The translations under genes and the position numbers were made by a program. DNA of 64,000 nucleotides. It comes from DASUPK01 sp963831605 (GTDB taxonomy: Bacteria > Actinomycetota > Thermoleophilia > Solirubrobacterales > 70-9). The stretch spans positions 590,000 to 653,999 of the forward strand of contig CAWHQR010000002.1 of the NCBI GenBank assembly GCA_963831605.1. The letters are read 5' to 3'. Shown here one piece after another: positions 26,012 to 34,770 of this stretch. Positions within the stretch are counted from its first letter, which is position 1; the number at the start of each line of letters is the position of its first letter. A model generated the notes under the pieces. That model saw only the letters and a program-made list of their open reading frames with translations. It was not told the origin of the DNA and searched no databases.

Positions 26012-26909
26012 TCGATCTGCGGCACCTCCAGGCGCGGAGGCGTGGATCGAGACGGTGCAGCCGGGCCCGTTGCGAATCTCGACCGCGTCGGAGAGCATCC
26101 GGGCCAGCCAGATGCCGCGACCTCCGATGCCCTCCAGCGGAGGAATGAGCTGGCCGGCGAGCGGGTCCTCGATGCCGGCCCCGTAGTCGCTCACCTCGCA
26201 GACCAGATCGCGACTCGCCCGACCAGACCCGCAGGGTCGCCGGCGGACTCCCATGCACCACGGCGTTGCTGGCGATCTCGTTGACCGCGAGCACCAGCCC
26301 CTCGGCACGCGCGCCCGAAATGCCCACGGCTGCCGCGGCGGAGCCGACCAGTGCGCGCACCCCGTGGAGTCCGGTGAGATCGAAGTCGACGGCGGCGTCA
26401 GGCTTCCCGCCGATTGGCCCGATGCGGGAATCGAGTCGCCGGCAGAAGTCGTCCGGCTCCTGGTAACGGTCGCTGGCGGAATGCCCACCCGGCTGGGCGA
26501 GCACCGGATGGGTGCGCGCAGCGTGCTCGAGGATCTCCGGTGGGAGCGCGCGCGCGTCGTAGGCGCAGATGAAGTCGACTTCCATGCTCTCGAAGGCCAC
26601 GTTCGTCACCGCCTCGTGCCGGGCCCAGTCTCGAACCCGCGCCTCGCTCCCGGTCGGCCAGGGCGGCTCCACGAGCACGCGCGGCCGGCCGGTCCCGCTC
26701 TCCTTCGCCCAGCGGACGAGCTTGTCCCGGGTGCGGGCCGAGGTCTCGAACCACTCCTCGACCGTCAGCAGGGTCACTCCGTCGGGCTCGCTGCCGAGAG
26801 CGGATCGCAACCCATCGACGTTCCGTCCCTGCACGGCGACGAGGACGAGCTCCTCAGTGGCGGTTCCCTCCTTGAGGAAGGGAACCGCGACCTCCGCGAA
26901 GCGCATCAT
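26008..26909 (-). CDS. MEDS-domain sensor with HATPase (anti-sigma/RsbW-like) domain, frame broken
   Basis: The N-terminal 160 residues are a MEDS-type domain (EELVLVAVQGRNVDGL, VEWFE-like VEEWFET, VDFICAYDARALPPEIL). The C-terminal part is a GHKL ATPase of the anti-sigma type (VLAVNEIASNAVVHG, then DYGAGIEDP and GGRGIWLARMLSDAVEI). Such proteins relay stress signals to partner-switching sigma-factor control. The frame changes near 26217-26223, where one extra base is likely (restoring RVWRASRDLVCEV). After that the frame runs to 25880, antisense to the lactate oxidase. If a second extra base is removed near 26040, the protein ends LEVPQID at 26008, abutting the neighbour's stop. I favour the shorter end. 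Confidence 0.65.
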
Positions 26910-27074
26910 CGGACCCGTAGATCAGGGCCGAATGAAGGAATCCTCGATTGGGGGCGGACGCTTCCCCGTCGCGCAGCATCACTCTGCCTTTACCCGGTTA
27001 CGGCCAATTGATGCCGACCTGCGCCCGAAGCCGCGCGCTCCGATCGCCTCCGGGGCGGGTTGCAGAATCCAGGC

Positions 27075-27842
27075 ATGAGGACGAGCGCAAGAAAGACAGT
27101 GGCCGCCGCCATCGTCGTGCTCTGCGCGACGGCGATCGCCATCGTGCCGGCCTCGGCGAGCGCTGGAACCAAGGCCATGGGCATCGACGTCTCCCGCTTT
27201 CAGGGCCCGATCGACTGGCCAACGGTCGCCACGACGGGCGCCATCAGGTTCGCCTTCGTGCAGGCGAGCCGAGGCAGCGGCACGGACTGCACGGTGAAGC
27301 CCGGGCAGTGTGGAGCCGACCCGTTCTTCGCCACGAACCGGGTCGCTGCGGAGTCCAATGGGATTCGCGTGGGCGCCTATCACCGCGCGTTCGCGGCGGG
27401 GGGCACCTCCGCGGATGCACGCGCGGACGCGATCGCCGAAGCCAACGTCTTTCTTGCCACTGTCGGCTCCCTGCAGAGCGGCGAGCTGGTGCCGGTGCTG
27501 GACGTCGAGACGCCGTTCACCGGCATGACCGCGGCGTCGCTCCGGACCTGGATCCGCGTCTGGGTCAAGAAGGTGAACAAGCGGCTGGGCCGCAAGCCCA
27601 TGATCTACACGAACGCCACCAGCTGGGCCGCGACCGGCAACACCCTCGAGTTCGCAAAGGCGAGGTACCCGCTCTGGGTCGCCGAGTGGGGTGTGTCGCG
27701 CCCCTCGGTTCCGGCGTCGAATTGGGCCAGGCACGGCTATTCGGTCTGGCAGTACTCCAGCTCCGGCTCGGTGCCGGGGATCTCGGGGAACGTCGATCAG
27801 GACCGGCTGGGCAAGGGCATCGCCAAGATCACCGTGCGCTGA
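27075..27842 (+). CDS. Secreted GH25 lysozyme (muramidase)
   Basis: Cleaves peptidoglycan beta-1,4 bonds outside the membrane. The 255-residue protein has a signal peptide (to about ASASAG) and a single GH25 domain. Catalytic carboxylates sit in GIDVSRFQG (Asp 38) and VLDVE (Asp 143, Glu 145), with IRFAFVQAS, GAYHRAF, MIYTNATSW, LWVAEWG and WQYSSSGSVPG at the expected places and VDQDRL at the end. The ATG at 27075 is chosen because it directly precedes the signal peptide. No wall-binding repeats are attached. Confidence 0.93.
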   Translation: MRTSARKTVAAAIVVLCATAIAIVPASASAGTKAMGIDVSRFQGPIDWPTVATTGAIRFAFVQASRGSGTDCTVKPGQCGADPFFATNRVAAESNGIRVGAYHRAFAAGGTSADARADAIAEANVFLATVGSLQSGELVPVLDVETPFTGMTAASLRTWIRVWVKKVNKRLGRKPMIYTNATSWAATGNTLEFAKARYPLWVAEWGVSRPSVPASNWARHGYSVWQYSSSGSVPGISGNVDQDRLGKGIAKITVR

Positions 27843-27891
27843 CGGCGCTGGAAGTTGAGGGATGAACGGGGACCCCCCGGAAGCCTTGAGG

Positions 27892-28587
27892 TCACGGCGG
27901 GCCGGCGATCTGCGTCAGCTGAATGAGCGAGAAGAGAAGCATGGCGCCGCCGACGGTGACCAGCGCGTATCGGACCCCTCTGATCGCAAACTGGGTGCTG
28001 ATCCCGACCAGGAAGAGGACGCTCGCCAGGAAGACGGTCACGCGCACGTACTCGTCGGAGGTCTCCCCCGCGTCCGATCCGTCCGCGAAGGCCTTCGTGG
28101 CCTGGGCGTCGAGTGCGTTCGCCACCTGCACCCTCGGCTGGCGGTACTGAGGCATGTAGGTGGGTCCCTTGGGCGCCTGGGGATTGTGCTCCGGATCCGT
28201 CGCACGCCAGGCGTCGAAGGCAACGCGGAACTCGGGCCGGAAGCGGCGCTCGGCCAGCGCCATGGCCTGCTTGTTCCCGACCGTATAGGCGGAGAACCAC
28301 GCGTCGAAGGTGGTCGAGTCGAAGTTGCGCAGGCTCATGGCCTGGAGGTTCGCCCGGTTGGCCTGGGCGCGCTTGGTCGAGGCCGAGGCGAGATCGACGC
28401 GTGATTCGGTGTTCCACTTCGCAGCCGCGTACCCGGACCAGGCTGCCATCAGCGCGACGACTGAGAGCAGGATGGCCTCGATGATCGAGACCCTCCGGAA
28501 CTGGCGACTCCCGTCGTCGTCGGGCCGCTTCCCGGCGTGTTCGCTGATCTCCTTGCCGACCTCTTGTGGAGAGAGCCCCTCCGGCAT
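27892..28587 (-). CDS. Three-helix membrane protein of unknown function
   Basis: A 231-residue protein. It has a charged cytoplasmic N-terminus (about 32 residues), a helix (IEAILLSVVALMAAWSGYAA), a long Ala/Gln/Arg-rich extramembrane region of about 120 residues, and two C-terminal helices (FLASVLFLVGISTQFAI and LVTVGGAMLLFSLIQL). The middle region contains LASASTKRAQANRANLQAMS and is probably helical. It resembles uncharacterised bacterial membrane proteins (DUF4337-like), but I cannot confirm this. It is convergent with the lysozyme and divergent from the HicA-like gene. Confidence 0.7.
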   Translation of the reverse strand: MPEGLSPQEVGKEISEHAGKRPDDDGSRQFRRVSIIEAILLSVVALMAAWSGYAAAKWNTESRVDLASASTKRAQANRANLQAMSLRNFDSTTFDAWFSAYTVGNKQAMALAERRFRPEFRVAFDAWRATDPEHNPQAPKGPTYMPQYRQPRVQVANALDAQATKAFADGSDAGETSDEYVRVTVFLASVLFLVGISTQFAIRGVRYALVTVGGAMLLFSLIQLTQIAGPP

Positions 28588-28654
28588 TCGGCGGCCAGTA
28601 TCCCAGTGTTCCGACGTGAACTGGCCGCGCCATGTGGGTAGCCTCGGGACTTAC

Positions 28655-28984
28655 ATGGAAGCTCACCTCAGCAATCACCATCGCGACACGGTCGAGAAGA
28701 TCTTCAGGCACCCCGCCAGCGGCAACATCGAGTGGCGTCAGGTCGAGTCGCTGCTGGAGCGCATCGGAACGGTGGAGCACGAACACAACGGGAAGCTCAG
28801 GGTCACGCTCGGCCCCGAGACCGAGGTGCTCCCGCCGCCCCAGGGCAAGGACATCGACGTCCAGATGGTGGTGGACCTGCGGCGAATGCTGACCCAGGCG
28901 GGATTCGCACCTGATGGCGCGCCCCCAGTCCCAGACGAACGGTCCCGGGACCACGGCGACAGCCGACGGGGCGAGCCGTCGTAG
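28655..28984 (+). CDS. HicA-like small protein (orphan)
   Basis: A 109-residue protein. HHRDTVEKIFRHPASGNIEWRQ and VESLLERIG, followed by LRVTLGPETEVLPPP and VQMVVDLRRMLTQAG, have the layout of HicA-like double-stranded-RNA-binding-fold proteins. In HicA toxins a conserved His after GSH is catalytic; the GKLRVTL segment here lacks it. No HicB antitoxin lies nearby, so a toxin role is doubtful. The C-terminal 25 residues are charged and disordered. Confidence 0.65.
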   Translation: MEAHLSNHHRDTVEKIFRHPASGNIEWRQVESLLERIGTVEHEHNGKLRVTLGPETEVLPPPQGKDIDVQMVVDLRRMLTQAGFAPDGAPPVPDERSRDHGDSRRGEPS

Positions 28985-28999
28985 CCGGGCCCCCTGTGC

Positions 29000-30232
29000 T
29001 TACTTCTTCTTCTTGCGGCCGTCCTGGTTTCGGGGGTGGCGCTCGAACCAGTCCGCGTAGCGATCGGCCAGCGGGGCGGCCGTGAGGCCGTGGGCGAAGA
29101 CCGAGAGTCCCACGGTGAGGTATACCGCGAGGACGATCAGGTGCTCGTGAGGAAGCTGGGAGTCCTCGATGACGATCACCGCAAAGACGATCGAGGCCAG
29201 GCCGCGGGGGCCGAACCAGGCGAGAAACCCGAGCGTCGGCAGCCGAACGTGTGAGTCGAGCATCGAGATCGCAACTGGGACCATTCGCACCACCGTCAGG
29301 CTGAGGACCGCGTAGAGGACGAGCTCCCAGCTCAGTTCGCCGAGCGCCGGCCCGAGCAGGATCGCCCCGAAGACGACGAAGGTGACCCCGCTGAGCACGT
29401 CCCCGACCTCCTCGGTTAGTCGGTTCATCTCCCCAGGGTCGCGATTGATCACCGCCCTGAAGACCATCCCGGCCACGAAGGCCGCGATGAACCCCGATCC
29501 GTGCAGCGCTGCTGCTGTGCCGTAGGCGAGGACGGCGCCGGCGGCCGGGATCACCTGGCGCCAGGCACCAGCAATCAGATTCCTCTCGCCCGCATAGACG
29601 ACCACGGCTCCGACCACCAGCGCGGCGACCACCCCGCCGACGATCCCGTAGCCGACCTCCTCGAACAGAAGCGTGGCCCCGGTTCGTCCCCCGGAAATAC
29701 CCGATTGGACGTCGGCGGCCGCCACAGCCGCGAAGAGCAGCGGGACGCAGATCCCGTCATTGAGCCCGCTCTCGACGTTCAGGCCCTGGCGGATCCGGGT
29801 CGGGACGCGCGGCTCGGTGACCACCGCCTGGCCGAGGGCGGCGTCGGTCGGCGCCAGAACCACCCCGACGATCACCGCCTCCCAGAAGGTCAACTCGCCG
29901 AAGATCACGGCGGCAGCGAGCGCTCCGAATGCGATCGTCAGCGGCAGCCCGATCCCGAGCAGCCGCAGCGGAACCGACGCCCCACGCCGCAATGCCCTGA
30001 GGTCGATGCTCGAGGCGTCGGAGAAGAGGACGAGCGCCAGCGTCGCCTCGGCCAGTGCCCGTTCGGTCGAGCTGGTGCTCGCGATGTTGATCTCGTCGAG
30101 GACCTTGGGGCCGACGATCAGCCCGATCGCGACGAACACCATCGCGGGCGTGACCGGCGATCCCGACAACCGCTTCGAGACCGCGGCAACGGCGATCAGC
30201 GCCAGCGCCACGGTCGTCAGTGACCAGTCCAT
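29000..30232 (-). CDS. Cation:proton antiporter (CPA1/NhaP type)
   Basis: A 410-residue inner-membrane antiporter with about 12 hydrophobic segments, exchanging Na+ or K+ for protons. The ion-binding region shows APTDAALGQAV and NVESGLNDGICVPLL, the TD and ND-type motifs of CPA1 transporters. GFLAWFGPRGLASIVFAV is the conserved C-terminal helix. The tail ends GRKKKK. It runs in the same direction as the SulP gene, 40 bases downstream of it. Confidence 0.88.
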   Translation of the reverse strand: MDWSLTTVALALIAVAAVSKRLSGSPVTPAMVFVAIGLIVGPKVLDEINIASTSSTERALAEATLALVLFSDASSIDLRALRRGASVPLRLLGIGLPLTIAFGALAAAVIFGELTFWEAVIVGVVLAPTDAALGQAVVTEPRVPTRIRQGLNVESGLNDGICVPLLFAAVAAADVQSGISGGRTGATLLFEEVGYGIVGGVVAALVVGAVVVYAGERNLIAGAWRQVIPAAGAVLAYGTAAALHGSGFIAAFVAGMVFRAVINRDPGEMNRLTEEVGDVLSGVTFVVFGAILLGPALGELSWELVLYAVLSLTVVRMVPVAISMLDSHVRLPTLGFLAWFGPRGLASIVFAVIVIEDSQLPHEHLIVLAVYLTVGLSVFAHGLTAAPLADRYADWFERHPRNQDGRKKKK

Positions 30233-30272
30233 TCAGATCCGTTCGACCTCGGTTGATCCCCCTGCTCGCAGC

Positions 30273-31991
30273 CTAGTCGAGGGTGTGGCCTTGGGCTGAC
30301 ATCCACTCGGCGCCGGTCTGCTCGCGGTAAGCGTCCAGGGCACCCTCCAGGGTCCGGAAGAAGTGCGCCGGGTCCAGCGGACCGACCAGCTCGTAGCGCT
30401 CGAGCTTCGCCTTCACCGGATCCTTGAGCTCGGCGAAGACCAACGAGGTCCCCTCGGCGTTGAGCTCCTCATCGAGTTCGGCGAGCATGTCCGCCGCCGT
30501 GGTGTCGACGTCGGTGATCGGCTCCGCCGCGACGACGATCCAGCGCGGCCGCGGGTCAGCACCTGCCAGGCGTCGAACCTCCTCACGGAAAGTACGTGCG
30601 TTGGCGAAGAACAGCGGCGCGTCGAAGCGGAGAATCACCAGGCCCGGCAACTGCTCGGCCTCGGGATAGAGGCGCCGGTCGTGCTGCCCCGGCATGCCGG
30701 AGACGCGACCGAGTGTGGTTCGGTAGGGCAACCAGGCTCGCCGAAAGACGTTGAGGATCGAAAGAGCGACGGCGACGGCGATGCCGGGGAGCACGCCGAG
30801 CAGCGCGACACCGAGGAAGGCTGCCATCGATAGCAGGAACTCGATTCGGCGCTGCTGCCACAACCGGCGAACACCGGAGATGTCGGCCAGCGACAGAGAC
30901 GCCGCGATCACCACCGCACCAAGCGTCGGCTGCGGGAGGCTGCGCAGGAGCCCGGGCACCAGGACGAGCATCAGGATGATCGCCGCCGCGCCGACGAGCC
31001 CCGTGACTTGCGTCTTCGCACCGGCCTGCTCGGCGACGGCGGTGCGGGAGCCGCTGGTGCTAACAGGGAAGCCCTGGAAGAACCCTGCGCCGATATTCGC
31101 GGCGCCGATTCCGATCATCTCCCGGTTCCCGTCGACCTCCTGACCCGTGCGGGAGGCAAAGGACGAGGCGGTCGAGATCGTGTCGGTCAGAGAGACGAGC
31201 GCGATGCCGAGCGCTCCTGCCACCAGGAGCGGCAGATCGGAGACCGGGTTCGGCCAGGTGAGGGAGGGAAGGCCCGCCGGAAGGGTCCCCACGAGCGACA
31301 CGTCATGGTCGCCGAGGTTGAACGCACCTGCGGCGGCGATCCCAACCACCACCGCGAGCAGGACGCCCGGTATCCGAGGCCGCCAGCGCTGGATCACCAG
31401 GATCAGCGCGAGACTGACCAATCCGATCGCTGCAGCGGCCGCCACCGCCTCGCCCGACGTGACCCCGTCCACGAACGCGCGTGTCTCGTCGATCAGCCCA
31501 TTCTCGTCGGTCGAGAACCCAAGGAGCTTCGGCAGCTGACCGATCAGGATCGTCAGGGCAAGCCCGTTCATGTATCCGATCTGCGTCGGCCTCGAAAGAA
31601 GGTCGGCGATGAACCCCAGCTTCCCGATCCCCGCAACGATCGTGATCACGCCCACCAGCAGGGCCAACATCGACGCCAAGGCGACCGCGCGCTCGGGATC
31701 GCCGCCGGATCCGATGATCGGCAGGATCGTCGCCGCGATCATCGGGCCCAGGGAGGAATCCGGCCCCAGCACGAGGACCCGCGAAGGCCCGAACGCCGCG
31801 TAACCGATCAGGCAGAGGACCGACGTGTACAGCCCGGTGATCGCCGGTAGACCGGCGAGCTGGGCGTAGGCCATCCCCTGGGGCACCAGCAGCGTGGTGA
31901 GCACGAGACCGGCGACGACGTCCCGCCGCAACCACGACCCTCGATAGGACGCGAGCATCTGGGCACCGGGCAGTCCTCTGAGCAGCTTCAT
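30273..31991 (-). CDS. SulP-family anion transporter with STAS domain
   Basis: A 572-residue transporter of the SLC26/SulP family (sulfate or bicarbonate). Its membrane part opens GLVLTTLLVPQGMAYAQLAG, the family signature, and holds 10-14 segments to about residue 420. A C-terminal STAS domain (about 435-550) carries PGLVILRFDAPLFFANA and ITDVDTTAADMLAEL. The ATG at 31991 (MKLLRG) is chosen; it lies 68 bases from the divergent phospholipase gene. Substrate cannot be told from sequence. Confidence 0.9.
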   Translation of the reverse strand: MKLLRGLPGAQMLASYRGSWLRRDVVAGLVLTTLLVPQGMAYAQLAGLPAITGLYTSVLCLIGYAAFGPSRVLVLGPDSSLGPMIAATILPIIGSGGDPERAVALASMLALLVGVITIVAGIGKLGFIADLLSRPTQIGYMNGLALTILIGQLPKLLGFSTDENGLIDETRAFVDGVTSGEAVAAAAAIGLVSLALILVIQRWRPRIPGVLLAVVVGIAAAGAFNLGDHDVSLVGTLPAGLPSLTWPNPVSDLPLLVAGALGIALVSLTDTISTASSFASRTGQEVDGNREMIGIGAANIGAGFFQGFPVSTSGSRTAVAEQAGAKTQVTGLVGAAAIILMLVLVPGLLRSLPQPTLGAVVIAASLSLADISGVRRLWQQRRIEFLLSMAAFLGVALLGVLPGIAVAVALSILNVFRRAWLPYRTTLGRVSGMPGQHDRRLYPEAEQLPGLVILRFDAPLFFANARTFREEVRRLAGADPRPRWIVVAAEPITDVDTTAADMLAELDEELNAEGTSLVFAELKDPVKAKLERYELVGPLDPAHFFRTLEGALDAYREQTGAEWMSAQGHTLD

Positions 31992-32059
31992 TGACGGTTC
32001 ACATTCCACGCTCCCATAGGGGATGCTTACCGTACGTAGGTGGTACCGGGAAGGAGACG

Positions 32060-33484
32060 ATGGTGACTGAGTCCGGCACGGCAAACCTCGAGAAGGTCGA
32101 TCACATCGTCGTCCTGATGCTCGAGAACCGCTCCTTCGACCACATGCTCGGGTATCTCTCGCTCGAGGGTGGTCGGGGCGATGTCGATGGCCTGCGGGCG
32201 GAGTTCGCCAACGAGCATGACGGGCGCTCCTATCCGGTCCACCATCTCGACAGCACGGTGATCGAGGACGATCCCGATCATTCCGCCAGCGCCGTCGACC
32301 TCCAGCTCGGGGGCGGCAAGATGGATGGCTTCGTACAGAGCTACGCCGAGACGCTCTCCGCCAACGACCTCCCCGACGCCGATCCCAGTCGCGTGATCGG
32401 TTACTACAACGCCGCCGACGTCCCGGTCTACGACCACCTGGCGAGCGAGTTCGCGATCTGCGATCGATGGTTCAGCTCGGTGCCCGGGGCGACCTGGCCC
32501 AACCGCCTGTACGCGATCTGCGGTCGTGCCGCCGGCAGTCGCGATGACCGGCCGCTCCACCTCCCGCCGATGTACAACCAGCCCTCGTTCGTGCGGCACC
32601 TCGACGCCAACGACATCTCGTGGCACTGGTACTCGTTCGAGGCGGGCACCCTGCGCTTCGCCGACGGGCACTACAAGCTCGGCCACCACCACAACTTCGC
32701 GTTCTTCAGCGGTACCAACCTGAATTGGAGGACCAGCCTCGAGCTCAGGATGGACGCAACAGCGCCCAGCTTTCTCGAAGACGCCGCCAACGGTTCGCTG
32801 CCGTCTGTCTCATGGATCGACCCGAACTTCAGCAACTTCAACCCGATCGGCTTTCAGCCGAACGACGACCATCCGCCCGCCGACATCAAGGACGGCCAGG
32901 AGCTTGTGCTCGCCGTCTACCACGCGCTTGCAACGAGTCCCCAGTGGGAAAAAACCCTCCTCATCATCTTCTACGACGAACACGGCGGTTTCTTCGATCA
33001 CGTCGCGCCGCCGGCGGCGCCCGATGATGACCCGGACGCATTCGGGCGCTACGGCGTGCGGATACCGGCCCTGGTCGTCTCGCCGTGGGTGGAGCCGGCG
33101 TCTGTATCCAAGACGCTCTTCGATCACACCTCGATCATGAAGACGATTCTCCTTCGCTTCTGCCCTGAGGCCCTCGACGAGCCGAAGCGGCACCAAGGGC
33201 TCTTTGCGCGGCTCAGAAGCTCAGGGCACCCCCGCCACATGGGAATGCGCGTGTCGCAGGCCAATGACCTCGGAGAACTTCTCACCCGCACCACGCCGCG
33301 TCCAGCGACGGACCGCTACGCGCTGATTGAGGACGCCGCGGAGCGTGCCGCCGTAAGAACGGAGGGCACCTCGATCGAAGGGGAGGACCCGCTCGATCGC
33401 CGGCCGGCGACGGAGCTCCAGATCCGGGTCGCCGCCGCGACGCGCGAGCTGCGACGCCGAGGGCATCCGGCAGACCGGCCGTAG
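32060..33484 (+). CDS. Phospholipase C/acid phosphatase-family phosphoesterase without signal peptide
   Basis: A 474-residue member of the bacterial phosphatidylcholine-type phospholipase C family. The active-site Thr/Asn region shows HIVVLMLENRSFDHMLGYLS. Metal ligands appear in LLIIFYDEHGGFFDHVAPP and TLFDHTSIMKTIL. GATWPNRLYAICG is the family's central motif. The ATG at 32060 has AAGGAG at 4-9 bases upstream. Most relatives carry a Tat signal; this one starts straight at the catalytic domain and so appears cytoplasmic. Confidence 0.85.
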   Translation: MVTESGTANLEKVDHIVVLMLENRSFDHMLGYLSLEGGRGDVDGLRAEFANEHDGRSYPVHHLDSTVIEDDPDHSASAVDLQLGGGKMDGFVQSYAETLSANDLPDADPSRVIGYYNAADVPVYDHLASEFAICDRWFSSVPGATWPNRLYAICGRAAGSRDDRPLHLPPMYNQPSFVRHLDANDISWHWYSFEAGTLRFADGHYKLGHHHNFAFFSGTNLNWRTSLELRMDATAPSFLEDAANGSLPSVSWIDPNFSNFNPIGFQPNDDHPPADIKDGQELVLAVYHALATSPQWEKTLLIIFYDEHGGFFDHVAPPAAPDDDPDAFGRYGVRIPALVVSPWVEPASVSKTLFDHTSIMKTILLRFCPEALDEPKRHQGLFARLRSSGHPRHMGMRVSQANDLGELLTRTTPRPATDRYALIEDAAERAAVRTEGTSIEGEDPLDRRPATELQIRVAAATRELRRRGHPADRP

Positions 33485-33507
33485 CTGAGGGGTCGGGGGA
33501 TCGTGGT

Positions 33508-34626
33508 CTAGCTCGAGCGCAGCCGGCGCAGCGTGCTTTTCACCCGGCGGAAGGCCGGCTTCGGCGAGAGGTCCCTGTGAAGGATGCCGCTGCGCAGGTC
33601 CCACGCTGGATTTCGGTCCTGCACGTCCGCGTAGTCGCGCATGGAGAAAGCTGTCAGGCCCTTGATGTAGCGGTAGCGGGCGGCGACCCGGTAGCTGCTG
33701 GCCAGGTAGCTGGCGGCGCGTGAGTCGCTCAGGCAATGCGGCTGGGCCGGGCAGGTGGCGAAGCCGAACTCGGTCAGCCAGAGGCCGCCGTGGTCGTGGT
33801 TACGGACCATCACCCGGTGCGTGTTTTCGATCGCACGGCGGAAGGGCGAGCGGCGGGCGCTCGGGTTGACCCAGGCGCCACCGGATGCCATCGAGTAGGG
33901 GTGCAGCGAGATGCCGTCCTGGCCGTGCATTCCGGCGTCGTAGAGCTGCTGCAGATAGCTCGACCCATCCATGAACAGGCCGGCGGCAAGGACCTTGGTG
34001 CCGACGCCCGCCTCGTTGGCGCCGGCGACGGCGGCGTTGACGGTGGCCGCGAACTCGGCGGGGCTACCCACCCAGAATGTGCCACCACCCAGGTTGGGCT
34101 CGTTCCAGACCTCAAAGGCGTAGAGGCTTGGGTATCGCTGCAGCAGGTATCTGGTGGTGGCCTGAAAGATGTCGGGCCGCGGTGCCGAGAACATCACGTC
34201 GCGGCTCAGCGGGCAAGAGGCACCGGAGGCCGGAGCCCAGCAAGGGGTGCCGACCAGATTGAGGATGACCTTGACGCGATAAGCGGCCGCCCAGGCCATC
34301 ACCTGATCGACACGGTCCTGATAGCTCTGGTCGACACGCATCAAGGCGTCCGGCATGAGCCGCGACCAGTCGAGGTGGAAGCGAATCAGGTCGCCCCCCA
34401 TCGCGGCAACGGCTGCGATCTCGTCCCGCTGCTGCTCGGGTGTGATGGTGAAGAGGGAGTCCTGAGTCGACCAGTTCGGGGTGATCATCGCCCCCCGCAG
34501 TTGGCGGGAATTCACCTGGGTGGGCGGCTGCGGGTGGTGCTTCTTGCCCGAGGCGGCGGACGCCGTATCCGGCAGGGCGATGCAGAGCACAAGCGCGGCT
34601 GCAGCCAGACCCCGGAACCAGGACAA
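33508..34626 (-). CDS. Secreted glycoside hydrolase (clan GH-A, cellulase-like)
   Basis: A 372-residue exported TIM-barrel enzyme. It starts at TTG 34626 with GGGAG upstream and a signal peptide (GLAAAALVLCIALPDTASA). Clan GH-A hallmarks are seen: FEVWNEPNLGG (acid/base Glu at the end of strand 4) and LWLTEFGFAT (nucleophile Glu on strand 7), with ISLHPYSM between. Four Cys residues (TPCWAP, ASCPLS, TCPAQ, PHCLS) could form disulfides. The polysaccharide substrate is unknown. It is convergent with the phospholipase gene. Confidence 0.85.
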   Translation of the reverse strand: MSWFRGLAAAALVLCIALPDTASAASGKKHHPQPPTQVNSRQLRGAMITPNWSTQDSLFTITPEQQRDEIAAVAAMGGDLIRFHLDWSRLMPDALMRVDQSYQDRVDQVMAWAAAYRVKVILNLVGTPCWAPASGASCPLSRDVMFSAPRPDIFQATTRYLLQRYPSLYAFEVWNEPNLGGGTFWVGSPAEFAATVNAAVAGANEAGVGTKVLAAGLFMDGSSYLQQLYDAGMHGQDGISLHPYSMASGGAWVNPSARRSPFRRAIENTHRVMVRNHDHGGLWLTEFGFATCPAQPHCLSDSRAASYLASSYRVAARYRYIKGLTAFSMRDYADVQDRNPAWDLRSGILHRDLSPKPAFRRVKSTLRRLRSS

Positions 34627-34770
34627 CGCTTTCTTCTCCCTTCAGCATTGGCTTGCTGAGACGGGATGAGCGTCGTTCCGGGAAGGCCGGAGAACATCGG
34701 CCAGATGGCGTATATCCCCTGCTCAGAGGGGGATTTTGGCCTGCCTGCGGGGTCGATTCCCCGCGGAATG

